Shown: in pieces, positions 45,975-57,029 of the stretch
How positions within the stretch are numbered: position 1 is the first letter of the stretch
How the letters are laid out: every line of letters starts with the position of its first letter
NCBI GenBank assembly: GCA_007026445.1
Contig: VDMD01000002.1
Coordinates: 1,674,001-1,738,000, forward strand
Direction of reading: 5' to 3'
DNA from: Schizophyllum amplum
Taxonomy: Eukaryota; Basidiomycota; Agaricomycetes; Agaricales; Schizophyllaceae
Length of the DNA stretch: 64,000 nt
The notes under the pieces: model-generated
Told to the model about the DNA's origin: nothing
Databases searched by the model: none
The model's input: the letters and a program-made list of their open reading frames with translations, nothing else
Made by a program: the position numbers and the translations under genes

Positions 45975-47155
45975 TCAGTAATAAGCCACAACATGTATGA
46001 AGTTATGCGGGTGCTTCTCCCGGGATCTTTGCACGATCTTTTCCATGTCCTCATCAAGGTCGGAAGATGCCTCAATCTGCAGTGCAGCTGAGCAACTGAC
46101 GAAGAGGAGAAACGTTATGAAGGACGCACTGCAGCAGCCAGTTCCAGCATGACTTTCCCAGCCTTCAATGCCTCTTCGTGATTATCAGTGATCTCGATAT
46201 TGATGACATGGACAGGACGGTTGTAGTCCCCGCCTCTCCCCAGCAGATCTATTCGCACCGGTCAGCGTGGGTCAAGGATGCAGCGAGACCCTCATACCAT
46301 CGCAGACAGCATCAAAGCACCGTTCTTCGCAGGTGATGACCACGTCAGCCATGGTCCTGCCCTCTTGCCAGCGCTCGGGTGCCAGTTTGACGTTGCGGTT
46401 GCGATCAAGCATCTGAAGCAAGCCGTTTGCAGTGTATCTATGACCTCTTTGTCAACCGTCTCGCGAGGTCAGCGACGAACTCAACGTACAAGCGGTTATC
46501 CTTGCCTGACAGCTCTTCGTAAATGGTATTATATGGTGTACCGAATGGGTATATGTTGGGTTTGTCTACTGAAGGTCCCGGCAGTCGAACAGCAGATCCT
46601 GTCCCATATGAACAGACTCGATACCCGGCCTTTCTGCGCGGTTGATGAGACAAAGACCGCGGCAGTGAAAAAGCCACTGACGCAAGCACGAAATGACCTT
46701 CCATAGAGCGATTCTGCAAATTGTCAGTGGAATGAAGAATGTATACAAACGGACATACGGACCTGATTGTTGGCGCAAACCACGCAGAATAATGGCCTGG
46801 CTTTGTGGGTCGAGACCTTCTCGGGAACAGAGGAAGACAATGCGGGTGACGGATGATTATTGACTGGGGGCGGAGCTGCATAATTTACGGATGGCTGCAC
46901 GGCCGACTGCAGAGGTACAGTCGCAGGCGACCACGAGGGGCCGGTATATGAGGGCGCCGGAGGCCCTGTGGTGTAGGGCGCCGCTGGAGGATATGGATGT
47001 GAGGGGGATGACAAGTATTGTCCCGCGGCTCCATTCTGATTGTGGTATCCTTGATGAATGGGAGGAGTGGATGATATTGGCGGTGTACGAGTTGCGGGCG
47101 GTGGGCGCTGTTGTTGGCGCGCAAGGCGCGGGTCTCTGGCGCGTCGTGGGTCCAT
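45975..47155 (-). CDS. SSU72: RNA polymerase II CTD phosphatase Ssu72, with proline-rich N-terminal extension
   Basis: On the minus strand, the active-site loop [12 protein letters not shown] (C-x5-R) sits across the first intron. It is followed by [95 protein letters not shown] and the end FIHVVAYY, all diagnostic for Ssu72. The enzyme removes phosphate from Ser5/Ser7 of the polymerase II tail during transcription termination and 3'-end processing. The N-terminus is extended by about 120 Pro/Ser/Tyr-rich residues ([20 protein letters not shown] onward) not present in the yeast protein. One intron uses a GTGGCT donor. The upstream ATG was chosen because the frame is open to it; a shorter start is not available before the CANNQ loop. 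Confidence 0.87.
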
Positions 47156-47755
47156 GATCTGAACAGAGCACTGTAAGTATCAATAATAATATACGACGCG
47201 CACAAAGAGCAGGAGAAGGTATCCTCAGCAGTATCTAGAACATTACAAGTCTTCATGCGGACCCGAGAACTGGTATAAGAACTGGGTCCGTACGCTTCCA
47301 CTCTGAAAGTCATCGCAGGTATACGTATTCTCGTAACCCAATGTAGAGCGTTCTCACCTTATTGAAGACTGAGGCGTGATGTTCCTGTAGCGCACGAACT
47401 GAGAAGACTTGGAGAAGACGAACGCGGAGTTGAACGTGAGCACGAACCAAGCACAAACCGATGATTCCTCGATCGAAGCCGGTGCTTCGGGCCGTGAATC
47501 ATGCGCACGTGGCCAGCGTCAACGGCCCTGCTGACTCACCGCTCTATGCCGAGTCGCATCGTCGTGCAACCCGTTCTGGTCTGCTAAGCGCCTGGCGCGT
47601 CGTCGAGCGCCCATAGTCATTTCGCCATCTCTGGAAGCCCATCCGGTACGTATTCATCTGCTCGTTTGTTCACCGATAGCTTATAATCGGCGCTCGCATC
47701 TTACTATGTACCCGGGCTTTATCATAGACAGTGGCAGTCCAGCACTTCACGCGCC
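47156..47755. other. Shared upstream region of SSU72 and the F-box-like gene
   Basis: 600 bases between divergent genes, without supported ORFs. Confidence 0.5.
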
Positions 47756-49291
47756 ATGGCTTCCCTGTGGTCATTCCGCCCTCTCATCTCGCCTCCGACG
47801 CCACGAGGTACGGTAGAGGACCGCTCCCTCGATCGCTCCGAGATCCAGGAGCACATATCGCGGCACGAGGGCTCCATACGGCACCTCGACATACGGATCG
47901 CCGGTCTTCTCAAGGACGTGCGCGATCTGCAACTGCAGAAATTCACGCATCAGCAAGCGGTCTCGAAATATCTCGGCCTCATAACCCTTGCGCGGAAGCT
48001 TCCGCCGGAGCTCCTCGCGCTGATCTTCGAGCTATGCGTACAGGACGGGTACACACGGACACCCCTCTACGTTTCGCATGTTTGCTCCGAGTGGCGAGAG
48101 GCGACCAAGGCCCCTACACTGTGGCGATACATTCATGTCAGCGCAGGGGATCGTAATCCTTACGCTCGCACTGCTTTCTGGCTGAGCCGTGCCAGAAATG
48201 TACCGTTGCGCATCACGCTCGACGTCGGTCTCGACGTCGCCCACATCTCCAGCTCAGTCGATATGCTCTTGTATCGCGCTTCGGACTGGGAAACCTTCTC
48301 ACTGGATGCCACCACCGTCTCCCACGCCAATCAGGTCCTCGACATGTGCGCACGCGTGCAGGGATTTCAACAGCTTCGTACTGTGTCGCTCTCTGTTGCA
48401 CAGGAGACGACCGTCCTCGACGTCCCGGGACTAGGCGCGGAGGATTTCCATCCGATGCGAAGCGCTTTACGTGAAGCCCCTCTTCTCAACACCCTCCACG
48501 TCGCTCGACCATTCCTTCCAGAGCCCGGTGTCCTCCCATCGCATCTCACGGTGTTCACGCTACACCTTTCCTCGCACCCGACCACGATTTACTCGATATC
48601 CGCTTTGGCCAGTGTGCTTACAGAGCTCGCGAATCTACGCGACCTATCCATTGCTCTCACGGCTGGGTTGAAGCACGCGTTCATCCTCAGGGGCAACGAC
48701 CATCCGCTGCCAGTCGTGCTCCCTGACCTGCAGTCGCTCACGCTTGTCGGGACTGAAAGCATGTTCGAAATCGTCGAATATATTCAGGCCCCGGTGCTGC
48801 GTCGACTTCTCATACGCTCATGCGTGGAACCCAGCGGCGAGCCGAGCGCTCCGCTGGCATTCAGCTTGCGGAGGTTTATCGAAGGATGTGCCCCGCCGAT
48901 AGATATGCTGGAGCTGCACGACATAGATCTTCCACCTACATCCTTCGCCTTCTGTTTCGCGAATCTCCGACAATTGAAGCACCTCCGGCTTCATGAGAGC
49001 GACATTGAAGACGACGACGTCCTCCGTCTCATGAACTGCCCTTCCTTGTCAACACTGGAATTGCGATGGTGCGGCCAGGTATCCGGCAAGGCCATTATCG
49101 ACCTGGTGGAACACAAGATGCGAAGGGACGGTCACGTTCCGGTTGGGGAACTTGTCATGATCAATTGCTCATTCGTAGAGGACGACGATATCGTGGCGCT
49201 CGCAGAGCGGACCGTCTGTCGACTCGTCATCACCGACGAAAACGACTACTGCCGTAAGATCTACCCCGTTGTTATGCGACGCTGTTGCTGA
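47756..49291 (+). CDS. F-box-like domain protein
   Basis: A single exon of 511 codons. After a helical N-terminus (DRSEIQEHISRHEGSIRHLD, LKDVRDLQLQKFTHQQAVSK) comes an F-box-like motif (LARKLPPELLALIFELCVQD, YVSHVCSEWREATKAPTLWR), then leucine-rich irregular repeats (LRTVSLSV, LRDLSIAL, LQSLTLVG, LKHLRLHESDIEDDDVLRLM, LSTLELRWCG). This is the standard build of the very large mushroom F-box family, thought to be substrate receptors of SCF ubiquitin ligases; the substrate is unknown. Intronless genes are common in the family. The start ATG is in a GCCATGG context. Confidence 0.8.
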   Translation: MASLWSFRPLISPPTPRGTVEDRSLDRSEIQEHISRHEGSIRHLDIRIAGLLKDVRDLQLQKFTHQQAVSKYLGLITLARKLPPELLALIFELCVQDGYTRTPLYVSHVCSEWREATKAPTLWRYIHVSAGDRNPYARTAFWLSRARNVPLRITLDVGLDVAHISSSVDMLLYRASDWETFSLDATTVSHANQVLDMCARVQGFQQLRTVSLSVAQETTVLDVPGLGAEDFHPMRSALREAPLLNTLHVARPFLPEPGVLPSHLTVFTLHLSSHPTTIYSISALASVLTELANLRDLSIALTAGLKHAFILRGNDHPLPVVLPDLQSLTLVGTESMFEIVEYIQAPVLRRLLIRSCVEPSGEPSAPLAFSLRRFIEGCAPPIDMLELHDIDLPPTSFAFCFANLRQLKHLRLHESDIEDDDVLRLMNCPSLSTLELRWCGQVSGKAIIDLVEHKMRRDGHVPVGELVMINCSFVEDDDIVALAERTVCRLVITDENDYCRKIYPVVMRRCC

Positions 49292-49821
49292 AGAGATTTG
49301 CAGGGCCCTTCGGATGCTGCCAGAACGAGCGTTATCGCAGGCGACTACAGCTCCGCCGTCTTGCTGCTCATGGCATGAATCAATCTCATCGGAAGCGCCT
49401 CATCATATGACTGGGCCCCGAAGCAGCTACTTATGGACGGCTTCTACGCAGCACGAAGGCAATGTGTAATATGTACGCACGAACTTTTGACGCAAGTAGC
49501 AGCTGAGCCGGGAATTGCGCAGGTGGGGACGATCCTCTCATGTACTGTCCATTATGTAGGTGAAATAGAATAGAGATGTATATGTTTCCTCTCTAGCGTG
49601 CTCTATGGAAGTATGCGGAAGGAATATCGCCGTTGTCCCGAAAAAAGTCGAACTTGTCTATCCGTGTTGATCATCATGTGACAGGATTCGACTCGGGCCA
49701 TTGTGCCGGGACCTGTCTAGAGTCTCAGTCTGGACGCCACTCTGTCTTATTCTGGTACTCCATACTGCCAGGCAGCCAAGCCTTCCTGCCCGCAAGTGTC
49801 ACCATCTTAGGCGCCTACATT
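49292..49821. other. Intergenic region
   Basis: 3' flank of the F-box gene and promoter of the membrane protein. The open frame extends 5' to 49633 but the conserved start is at 49822. Confidence 0.5.
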
Positions 49822-51421
49822 ATGTCTCAATTGCCAGGCTATGAATCTGAAGAAACACGACCATTGTTGGATCTTGACGCAGACGTTCTGGATAGCCGCC
49901 GCGACTCCCGCCTCCGACCTGCAATGTCCGGAGAAGAGCCGGGCGCCTCAGCCAGCTTGAAGTGGCGGTTCAGTCAACCTCGACATGAAGGCATCGCGCT
50001 GAAGCCGGTGGATGGAAATGCCTTCGACATCCCTTTCTATGATCCAAGTGCCATCGGCTACGCCACCAGTAATCCTGCAGTCGAGGAGCCTCCACCGGAC
50101 TTCACGTCATATGAAGCCGAGTATAAGACGGAGAGCAACGGGAATATCATCTCTCATGACCGGCACTTGAACGAGGATGGTGCGTGCATTGTTCTCCCAG
50201 CTGCCGACATACTGATTGATTCTTACCTCCTAGGCGAAGCGCTCTACCGTTTCCTACTCTCCCAATCCTCATCACCTCCCGTCCTTCGCATCGCTTGCGG
50301 AGGGACCCACACCGAACACAGGAGTCGGCAAGTCAGGCGCGATGGACATACCGTGACAGAGCATTACACCGAGACCGTCACCGATTTCTCCTTCGCCATC
50401 GACGTCCAGCCCCCACTATCCCCTGTGCATTGGACTGTTGCAGATGAGGAGCCGGCCTGCCGTGGTCTAATGGTTCAGCAAGTGCAAGGTCCTCTGGGAA
50501 AGCACAAGGTCACGCGAGCGGAGCGGAAGCGACATGATGCTTGGGTCAACGAGCGCCGTCAGAGGGGCATGCCACCCTGGACACCAGATCCAACACTGCA
50601 AATCGGAGACGCGGAGAGCGCACGCACACTCTTGAGCTCTCATACTGTACGCGAGTGGGCAGACATGTACTGCGCGAGTCCCAAGCATCTGAAGGAATTT
50701 GTGTTCGTCAAGGTATATTTGACTGCAACGCGGATCTGCCTTTCTTCATAGCTCGAGGCTTACGCGTCATCTGTAGGTCGTTCATGGGTGGAACATCGAA
50801 CAGTTAGAGGACGCCATACGGTCGTATATCTCCACCTTCTACAGCGACACCCTGTCTGTAGAGATTCAAACTCTACGAAACAAGATATACGTTCGCCCCG
50901 ACAATCGACTGGCCAGGATGCTGTCCAACAAATGGCTCAAGCTCTTGTCAATAATCCTGCTCGTCTTTCCCTTCATATGGCTGTTCAAGCGCTTCCATAG
51001 TCGAGGAGGCGGCCAGTGGAAGGTCGCTGGTGCGGCCTATCCCATGAAACGATGGGTACCGCTACCCAGTTCCCAGCTTGACCCAATCGAACGGGACGCG
51101 CCACCCTCTTTCGAAGCGTCGGTCGGATCGACCAGCAAAGCGATGTCGGCGTCTCCATTCACCTCAACCGCCTCGTCGTCGCAAATGGTGCCGCACCCCC
51201 ACCATTTGTCAATGCCGTCCCCGCGGCACGACGTTGTACTCACGCCAGATGGTCCGCGGAGGGTTGAGGGCATTCGCGAAGGCGAGTGGTTTAAGATGTG
51301 GGAGTCGACTATCGCGCAATGCGTCACTCGCCGATACATATCCTCCTCAAATCCTATGACGACGCCGCTGCAAGTCGCCCCCAATACATCCTTAGCAGCT
51401 CAGCAGCTAGATGGATATTGA
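49822..51421 (+). CDS. Conserved fungal single-span membrane protein of unknown function
   Basis: Exons 49822-50179, 50234-50712 and 50777-51421 give 493 residues. The start MSQLPGYESEETRPLLDLD leads into a hydrophilic domain with conserved-looking pieces LNEDGEALYRFLLSQSSSPP, TEHYTETVTDFSFAID, AERKRHDAWVNERRQRGMPP and REWADMYCASPKHLKEFVF. Exon 3 continues VVHGWNIEQLEDAIRSYIST, then one hydrophobic helix LLSIILLVFPFIWLFKRF, and a Ser/Pro-rich tail. I recall uncharacterised fungal relatives of this build but no named function. The first intron was accepted because removing it restores NEDGEALYRFL. Confidence 0.72.
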
Positions 51422-51988
51422 TGATGAGGACTTTGAACATTCCGTACGATGTGTAGGTGGACAGCTATGTACTTGTGTGTCGCATTGAGCAATGAGGACG
51501 GTCATTTCGCCTGAATCATTGCAGAGTATGTAGCACTACATATAAAGATTCACTGCATGCAGAGTGGGTTAATTCACCTCACCTCACCTCAGATAGACGA
51601 CGGGAAAGCAATGATTCAGATTAATGATGATGAGGACCGGTGGAGAGTCGAAGACGAATGTCTGTCCACAACTATGGCTAGAAGTGGTGAGGTTCACACG
51701 ACCGACCTCAAACAGGGACATGTTTTTCTACCACCGTACCCCGACGATACCGGTTGCATGGAGTGCTTCGCCGATGTGTTCGTCGAGATGGAAGGCGGTG
51801 GGACAAAGCCGAAAATTTAGCACGGGGTTTTAAGGAAGCCGACTCCCACGGTCTGGTTTTGTGGCGTAACTGGACGTGTTCAATGAAGTCAACACTCAGA
51901 CTGACAGCGACTTACCTTTCACCTCGTCACCTCCCTTCGTCTTACTCGCATTTCAATTCTTGCATACAAGTACCCTTGCTGGTCTATC
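51422..51988. other. Intergenic region
   Basis: Contains a short (ACCTC) tandem repeat at about 51575-51590. The 87-codon ORF 51557-51820 has no recognisable features and is not called. Confidence 0.5.
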
Positions 51989-53249
51989 ATGGCTTACACA
52001 GTTAGAACCTCAGAGTTCCGCGAACTCTCGCGCGAGAAGGAGAAGATGTACCCTGATGCGAAGAGGCGAAAGCTCTCCAAGAACCACGAGCCGCAACGAG
52101 CTCCTCTCGTCGACAAGGAGTATGTCAAGGAGGCCCATACTATTGTGCGCACCTCTCCTTCCTTTGCCATGTACGATGCGCTAACGCTATCCAGCTCGAG
52201 CACATAAATACTCTTACGCGCATGCTAGCGTCTATACGCAAGCCATACCTCAATGTGGATGCTCGCTCGACACCTCTATCACGACAAGGGCCAAGAAACA
52301 TAGACCTGGGGGGAACAGAGTCATGGGCAGCAATAAAGCAGCTCACGAACGAGGAGCGCGATCAGATCGACATGCAGGCGCGCGTCATTCTCAGCCGCTG
52401 TGCGGACCGCGTGAAGGAGATGGAAGCGTTGGAGAAAAGTGCGTTAGCTGTACCTTTTGAACTGTGCAGGTCTAACGTCTGTATATCGCAGGACGCGCTC
52501 AAATAGTCTCCCAGAACGCGAACCCTCTGAATCGCTTCCTGCCCGCACGCCTACGCCAGGATGCATCGGATAAAGCGTCGGACTTCGTCGCTGCGCACCA
52601 CGCTGGGATCACCTGGTACCTCAACAGGCGGTTGGCAGAGGCAAGCCAGGGGCAGAAAGAGATGCAGGAGGAGCGGGTCAAGAGACAACTGGAACGCACG
52701 AGAACACTGGGCTCCGGCGCCGCGCGCGAAGCAGCAGGTCTTGGGGCCATCGATCCCATCTTTGCGCAGAAACAGCCTGCACGTGTTACAGGTGGTAGCT
52801 GGCTGGGCGACGCAGTCGCAACTGCCATCGGAGCGTCATCTCCAGGCGCGTCATCGTCCACGGACCCTCCCGTTGTGGACGACTACGCCTCAACGACTTC
52901 CGATGATGAATACGACGACATGGAGCTGTCATCATCCCAAATTCAACAATTTGAGGCGGAGAACGCGAGCATCCTCAGAGGGGTGCAGGACACGCTGGAA
53001 GCCGTTCAACAGGCGGAGGCTCGACTACAAGACATCAGCGCTCTGCAAATGAAACTCGTCACGCATCTTACACAGCAGACGGAACTCACGGACCAGTTAT
53101 ATGAAGATGCGATTTCCGCGACGGAGACCGTCGAGAGTGGCAATGTGCAGTTACGCGAAGCGAGACGGCGAGCGCAGGACAGCAGAATCTTCATCCTCGT
53201 CTTTCTGCTTGGCGCGAGCTTCAGCCTGCTCTTTCTGCATTATTATTGA
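51989..53249 (+). CDS. UFE1: ER SNARE syntaxin 18 / Ufe1
   Basis: Exons 51989-52144, 52195-52438 and 52492-53249 give 385 residues. The start MAYTVRTSEFRELSREKEKM matches the syntaxin-18 N-terminal region, followed by helical segments (LEHINTLTRMLASIRKPYLN, TNEERDQIDMQARVILSRCA). The SNARE helix lies at about residues 290-350 (QQFEAENASILRGVQDTLEA, QMKLVTHLTQQTELTDQLYE) and the protein ends in a tail anchor RIFILVFLLGASFSLLFLHY. It is the Q-SNARE that receives COPI vesicles returning from the Golgi at the endoplasmic reticulum. A Ser/Asp-rich linker separates the N-terminal part and the SNARE helix. Confidence 0.85.
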
Positions 53250-53522
53250 TGGACCATGGATTATATATTGTGGGAATTTATCTCGTGGCAAGCTGCTGCC
53301 GCGGCTTGGAAGTCAGGTTATATGCTTCCCGCTCGAAGCTTGTTCAAAGCGTTGACAGAAGTATCAGTGGACTGTTCCGTCGACCACAGCTAACCTTAAT
53401 ATACATATTCAGACGGCTGCACTGTTAGATGGATGATGTGGTTTGCAACAAAACTATATGATACAAAAGATTATGACATAGCCTAGTGAAACAAACAGTA
53501 CAGATGCCCATTGGACGCTGAA
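53250..53522. other. Intergenic region between convergent genes
   Basis: 3' flanks of UFE1 and the transcription factor gene; AT-richer than coding DNA. Confidence 0.5.
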
Positions 53523-56500
53523 CTATCGGTTCATCATGAAGGAAGCCCATTGCGGATCAAGCATTGCGTCTGACGGCGGTACGCCCCGCGCAGGCATCGA
53601 GTTGCGTTGCCCGAGGGGTGCTCCGTAGCCTACACCACTCGGCATCGAATACAGGCCATCCGTGCCATGATATGCAACTTGCTGAGGCATATGGAACGCC
53701 GGGTCGAAATGCGACGCTCCCGGAGGGGCGTAGCTTGGCGGTGCTGCTGGCTGGCCAGTCCTCGTGTCCCAGCCCAGCCGTGCAGGCCGGAAACTATCGA
53801 AGTCTCCCGGCATGATGCTTCCCTGTAACTGCTGCTGCTGTTGCTGGAACGCGCGCGACAGGAGGCTATCGAGCTCTCGATCGTCGAGCATGAGGGCTGA
53901 GAGCGACTGCGCCGGCGCCGGCGGATGGCCCTGGCGTGCGGGCGAGGGCTCGGGCGGGCTGTACTGGAACTTGACGGGTGCACAGCTAGTGGCCCCGCGT
54001 CGCGAGTAGGTCGACTTCGTTCCAGGAGAGACGAAACGAGCGTGACCGGCGAAGATAGCTAGTATGTCCTCGTCATCTTGGTCTGGCTGCGGCGTGCTGG
54101 TGGGTGGGGGTGCGGCATTTTGGCCTTCCTGAGCCAATTCCGAACGAGCCTGAATAGAAAGCTTGTGCAGGATAGGCTGCAAGAGGGGTAAGTCAGAGAA
54201 AGATCCATGGACTCGAGTAGGTTCGCACCCATGCATCGGCGGCGCGTTTGCTGTGAACGGATGCTGTCGCAAATAAGGTGCATGCTTGCTCGAGCTCCTG
54301 CATCGCCGCAGGAGCCAACGGCGATTTTGGTCCACGGGTAACCACCGTTCCAAGCACAATCTATGGACAGCAGTCAGTACTGCTGTGAATGAAGGCAAAA
54401 ACTTAATCACCGCAGCGCCGAACGCATTTGTCCACATGCCTATGAATCTCGCGACAGCCAGCGGTGCTAGGTTGTTCAGCTCCTTGACAGACTTCAGGAT
54501 CGTTGTCGACGCGCGGTATGCTGCGAGGAACGACGGCGCGTAGCTCGACTTCAGCGGGTTGACTGGTTGCTCGATTATTGCCTGGGCGAAGAAAGACCGG
54601 TGGATGAAGAGAAGTACTGCGATATGTGAGTCAGAGGATATTCGAGAGCTAAAGAGCGATGCACGGACCAGCTTCCTTGACGTGGTCTAGCACACCATAT
54701 CCGAGTTTGTTGCTTGCTTCCCTCTTGAAGGTCTGCACTCCTTCCGGCAGGGCAAACTCGCGGACCTTTTTGTCGAGCGCCATAACGGTAACGTATGTCG
54801 GTGCCTCTGCTACCACCATCCGTGCGACGACCTCCGAGAGACATTCTGATGCAAATTTGAAGTGCCAGAGATCGACTGAAAGACGTCAGGGTCTCGCCCA
54901 AACAGGGTAGTACAGATGCGTACGGGTGCCGATATCTTCCTCGTTAGGCGGGTATTCAGGGAAGTTGCAGTCAATGTAGAGTCTGGAGAAGGAAGGTGGC
55001 CGCCCTGTATTTAAACTCTGGAAACCAGTGAGCGCTAGTCCATTTACCATGCATCAAGCTCCTCGTGTACCTGCCAAACGTCCATTGTGAACAAATGCCA
55101 GAATAAATGTCGCCGCCGCCGTATCATCTTGGCAGAGAGGCCCCAGCGTTCGGAGTCACGATCTGAACGTTTTCATTATAAATCGAACAACCTTGCGTGT
55201 ATGCATCGGACTCACGCAGACCGATCTGCGAAGGAGTGAGTAGAATGTCAAGCCCCAAAAATGACGCTTCTTACGGTTTGGCTTAAATGACAAGCAAAAG
55301 TGAGCAAGCTCCACGACATCTCCATAGTAGTCTCCGCGCTTTCATCGTGCGCGCCGACGACTCCTTGACTCGTAAGTGAGCAATACAGGCTCATGAGATG
55401 CAAAGCCTGGATCGTGAAGATGCTCGGGGTCTCCATCAGGTGGCGCAGCTGCAGCGCTGCATGCGCGAGCTGTGAGTAGTGCACCGCAAGCTCCGCACCG
55501 CCTGCATCTGCACCGCGCACGAGCGCGCCAACCGCGAAAACCATGAAGAGCAGCGCAAGTGCGTGCGGCCCGGTACAGTCCTTCCCGTATCGGTCGTCGT
55601 CAAGGTGGTCTTCGTCCGCTAATGGCGGCGCCGGAGGTGTGTAATCAGGATATAGCCTCGGGAGCATGTCGCACTTGACCTGTGCCCACGGTGTGGCGCG
55701 CATGAGCCCATTAACGCCGTCGAAGTATGCGTCAATGAGCGTAAGCGCGTCTCGTATGGGTGGAAGGTATGTCATCACAAGCGCATAGATATTGCCTGAA
55801 CTGCCGATAGGGGTGAAGGGAAAAGCATGAGAGAAGAGGTTGGGAGAGGCCGTGTATGATGACGGTGATGTTGGCGGCGAGGATGGTGCTGGGCTCGGTG
55901 TTGAGGGCGCTTGCGAGGCTGTTTTACGATGGGAAGGTTTGCCACCTGTCGATGGACCTGCAGACATCAGCAGGCTCTGTGAACTAGTTAGTAGCCCAAC
56001 TCTTGTTTTTCTGATGACCCAACGCACCTCTGCGCCACCCGTCGGCCCAAAGAAGCGCGAGACACCGTGCGCGCTAATTGACAGCGTCCCAAACGCGTCA
56101 ATCATGTCGTCGCGAGGCTGTGGCGCAGGCGATGGACTTGGCGACTCATCGTCTCGCGCATTGAGATTGACCTCCGTAAGCAGCTTGTCTTCTGCGAGTA
56201 GGGGATGCGGCTCTTTGGACACACGTGTCTGCGCGACTTCAAGCGCGACCTCTAGCGCACGAATGCGCTCTCCCAGGCGCCCCAGGCGGCGGTGTAGGTG
56301 TTGTGTTGCGGCGAGCACAAAGCGTGTTCCCTGCCCTGTCGCGAGCGCCCCGTTCGGGCAGAGGGAGTCGCAGCCCCGGCGGACACAAGACTGACATGGT
56401 ATTTGCTGATCATGTTGAGCATAAGGAGACACATCTCAGCACAGAAACACACCTTGTCACATCGAATCTTCAGACTGGAGGGGTCGGGAGAAAGTCAGGG

Positions 56501-56721
56501 GGGAAGTATGGGGAGGGCCGCGGCGGTGGCGCACCGTCTGCACTCCGCACAGCTAACTTCGCCTGCAGTAAGTGGTCATTAGCACTTGTCCCATGTTGCC
56601 CTTGGGCGCGCTAACCTCGAGCGCGCTTCAATTCAATCTCTCGAGCCTGCGGGCTGACATCTTGCTGGACTGGTTCTTTGCGCGACGGACGGCGAGAGAG
56701 CTTGCTCTTCTCAGCTGGCAT
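53523..56721 (-). CDS. Zn2Cys6 fungal-specific transcription factor
   Basis: A large multi-exon minus-strand gene. The first exon starts MPAEKSKLSRRPSRKEPVQQ at 56721. Three small exons then assemble the zinc cluster VSCAECRRLKIRCDK-QIPCQSCVRRGCDSLC, spaced C-x2-C-x6-C-x5-C-x2-C-x6-C. A linker helix follows (ATQHLHRRLGRLGERIRALE). The fungal transcription factor middle domain begins near GNIYALVMTYLPPIRDALTL and includes LALLFMVFAVGALVRG, TIQALHLMSLYCSLTSQGVV and, after further introns between 55250 and 54440, VTVMALDKKVREFALPEG. The C-terminal part is Gln/Pro-rich (AFQQQQQQLQGS) and ends DPQWASFMMNR. Exon borders between 54440 and 55250 were not all resolved. Targets unknown; a P450 gene lies just upstream in the same orientation. 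Confidence 0.82.
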
Positions 56722-57029
56722 GATGATAGTAGGAGGAGGAATATATATTGCCTTTGTATTAACCGCCGCGACTGCGCAGAGCGTTGACCTGGCGGCGGCG
56801 GTACTGCGGTCACCACGACCGTGAGCTTTAATCGGCCCGACAGCCGGGACGTGCACGAGCAATGGCGAGTCGCTTAGACACCCTGTGAACACTGGTCAGG
56901 GACCCACAACCTGCCCGCAACCAACCCACAACTGACGAATTGCGGCATCGCTTTTAGACCCGGATGTTGGCACACTGTATCTGACATTCTGAGCACTTCA
57001 CTGCTGTAGTATATACCCGAACGACGCTG
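56722..57029. other. Intergenic region
   Basis: Promoter region of the transcription factor and 3' flank of the P450 gene. Confidence 0.5.

Noticed and set aside
49633..49821. Upstream ATG extending the membrane protein by 63 residues
   Set aside because: The extension has no conserved look and the MSQLPGYESEETRPLL start fits the family; the upstream ATG is probably in the leader.
51557..51820. 87-codon plus-strand ORF between two genes
   Set aside because: No similarity recognised and it starts in a simple repeat; not enough support.
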